Source: Osmia lignaria lignaria
Lineage: Eukaryota > Arthropoda > Insecta > Hymenoptera > Megachilidae
DNA: 64,000 bases
Direction: 5' to 3'
Assembly (NCBI RefSeq): GCF_051020975.1
Contig: NC_135032.1
Coordinates: 11,098,001 to 11,162,000, forward strand
The notes beneath the pieces are model-generated. The model worked only from the letters and a program-made list of their open reading frames with translations. It made no database searches and was not told the origin of the DNA. This document shows, piece by piece, positions 62,826-64,000 of this stretch; the stretch's first letter is position 1, and each line of letters begins with the position of its first letter. The translations under genes were made by a program, and so were the position numbers.

Positions 62826-63202
62826 GATTAAAAGATTGCAATTTTGCTACCCTTATTTTGGAGAAATGCAACATTGCTATTTTTAATTTTTTTAATTTCA
62901 ACTTTGCTGCCCTCAACCTTCAAGATTGCTACTTTACTGTTCCTAATGTTCAAAATTGCAACTTTGCTTTTCTCAGCTTTCAAAATTGCACCTTGCAATT
63001 CTCGACTTTGAAGATTGCAACCTTGCCATTTCTAATGCTCCAAATTGCAACCTTGCTATTCTCAACTTTCAAAATTGCAACCTTGCCATTCCTAGGTTAC
63101 AAAATTGCAATTTGCTCTTCTCAACTTTCAAAGCTGCAACTTTGCTACTCTTAATCATTAAAATTGCAACTTTGCTATTTTTAGCTTTCAAAATTGCAAC
63201 AA
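62826..63202 (+). repeat. 30-bp minisatellite (AAAATTGCAACTTTGCTATT)
   Basis: About 12 head-to-tail copies of a 30-base unit: AAAATTGCAACTTTGCTATT followed by CTCAACTTTC. Successive units begin near 62951, 62981, 63010, 63040, 63070, 63100, 63129, 63159 and 63189, with more diverged ones back to about 62826. Because the unit is a multiple of three and lacks stops in several frames, it gives open frames of 79-121 codons on both strands. One + frame translates to repeating decapeptides such as NCNLAILNFQ, which look superficially like pentapeptide repeats. No promoter or splice signal suggests expression. Confidence 0.9.
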
Positions 63203-64000
63203 ATTGATCACCAATATAGATGTCAATTTTTTCGATTAGTCCACCACTATATAAAATATCGATGCATATAAATCGATGCAGAAACGGTGCTCGAGGGGTA
63301 TCGAACAAGTCGATAACAGGCGGCTACCTCTGAGCTAGGTCCGATATACTGCTACCTCTACCTACTTTACTCGATCTTCGTGTAATTAATGTCGTCGCTT
63401 GTCGGAGCTAATGATGTTGAACACGTGTCTGATGAGAGCGACTGTCGATCGATTCGCTATGCGTCTCCGTTAATAAGCACGCTGACGGGAGATTCGTTGT
63501 TGGTGTATCGTTTCGTTCGTTTGGATTTCAATTATAAAGCTGTGGAGGTGGCCGGTTAATTTTATTCTCAATACACTTAGATCGATACTCTGCTCTGCTA
63601 TTGAAATATTTTCAAACTTTCTCAATAACGATGTTTCTATTTACCCCTTCGCTTGTTGGAAAATGAAGACTTGTTACAAATGAAAGGGGATGAACAATTT
63701 CAATATATTCCACTTTTTCATTTATTCATATTTCATTTTGGAATTTCATTGTATTACATTTTATGGGGTCTTTTATTTCATTTTATTGCACTAATAATGT
63801 AAGTTTAAAAAATAAGCTAATCTAATTTTTAATTAATTAGTATTTCAATATGCCTGACTATACGTGTGTCTTTACTACTTACAATTTCTATTTTCAAATA
63901 ATTACAAATTATTAGGGATATGTTTATTAATTTTTCAATTTAAATTTTGTTCTTTTTTTCCTGGTATTTCTCTGTTTTTTTGACTAATTAGCATCCTGTA
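63203..64000. other. Non-coding stretch, no gene seen
   Basis: A CpG-containing patch to about 63560, then A/T-rich DNA to the window edge. Nothing recognisable. Confidence 0.6.

Larger units (their letters stand above)
1..64000 (+). other. Probable interior of one very long intron
   Basis: No supported coding exon or RNA gene is seen anywhere. Two composite acceptor/donor sites with the layout of recursive-splicing ratchet points occur on the same (+) strand, 28.75 kb apart. Ratchet points are known in insect introns of tens of kilobases, often in developmental or neuronal genes, so I infer that the window is intronic to a + strand gene whose exons lie outside. The alternative is intergenic DNA with two chance matches. 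The host gene cannot be named from this sequence. Confidence 0.55.

Overview
This is eukaryotic, intron-like or intergenic DNA, most likely from an insect. Long A/T-rich stretches alternate with patches of moderate GC where CpG is plentiful. That mix is familiar from bees, ants and other Hymenoptera, but the order is an inference and no species can be named. Across 64 kb I find no open reading frame with a recognisable domain, no convincing multi-exon gene, and no tRNA, rRNA or snRNA gene. The longest frames (about 160-175 codons) are roughly what chance gives in this much sequence.

The most informative signals are two matching splice-site composites on the + strand, at 24186/24187 and 52936/52937. 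Each has a branch-site-like CTAA, a strong pyrimidine tract, and CAG joined directly to GTAAGC. Each is followed 74 or 52 nt later by a good second donor (GTGAGT). This is the layout of recursive-splicing ratchet points with short cryptic exons, known from very long Drosophila introns. My reading is that the window, or most of it, lies inside one giant intron of a + strand gene whose exons are outside.

The rest is repeat structure. A short family with core CTCTCTCCATGGTCCGCC occurs nine times in both orientations (2.0, 5.1, 11.9, 23.9, 25.1, 44.6, 47.9, 50.9 and 53.0 kb). Small non-autonomous DNA-transposon-like elements lie at 21.1-21.4 kb (CAGGG ends), 25.8-25.9 kb and 38.85-38.96 kb (TTAA-flanked, piggyBac-like), 27.4-27.6 kb (long imperfect hairpin) and 58.26-58.45 kb (nested inverted repeats, with a solo end at 26.7 kb). 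Minisatellites or local duplications lie at 7.4, 10.4, 16.1, 19.1, 22.0, 34.7, 43.8, 54.2-54.6, 62.3 and 62.8-63.2 kb.

The moderate-GC patches (for example 2.3-2.8, 9.7-10.3, 20.4-21.1, 38.2-38.8, 39.0-39.4, 42.3-42.7, 51.1-51.4 and 59.6-60.0 kb) hold no supported gene and may include cis-regulatory DNA. The clearest candidate is the TAAT-rich cluster with a perfect 24-bp palindrome at 42.3-42.65 kb. All functional statements come from reading the sequence by eye, with no database search.
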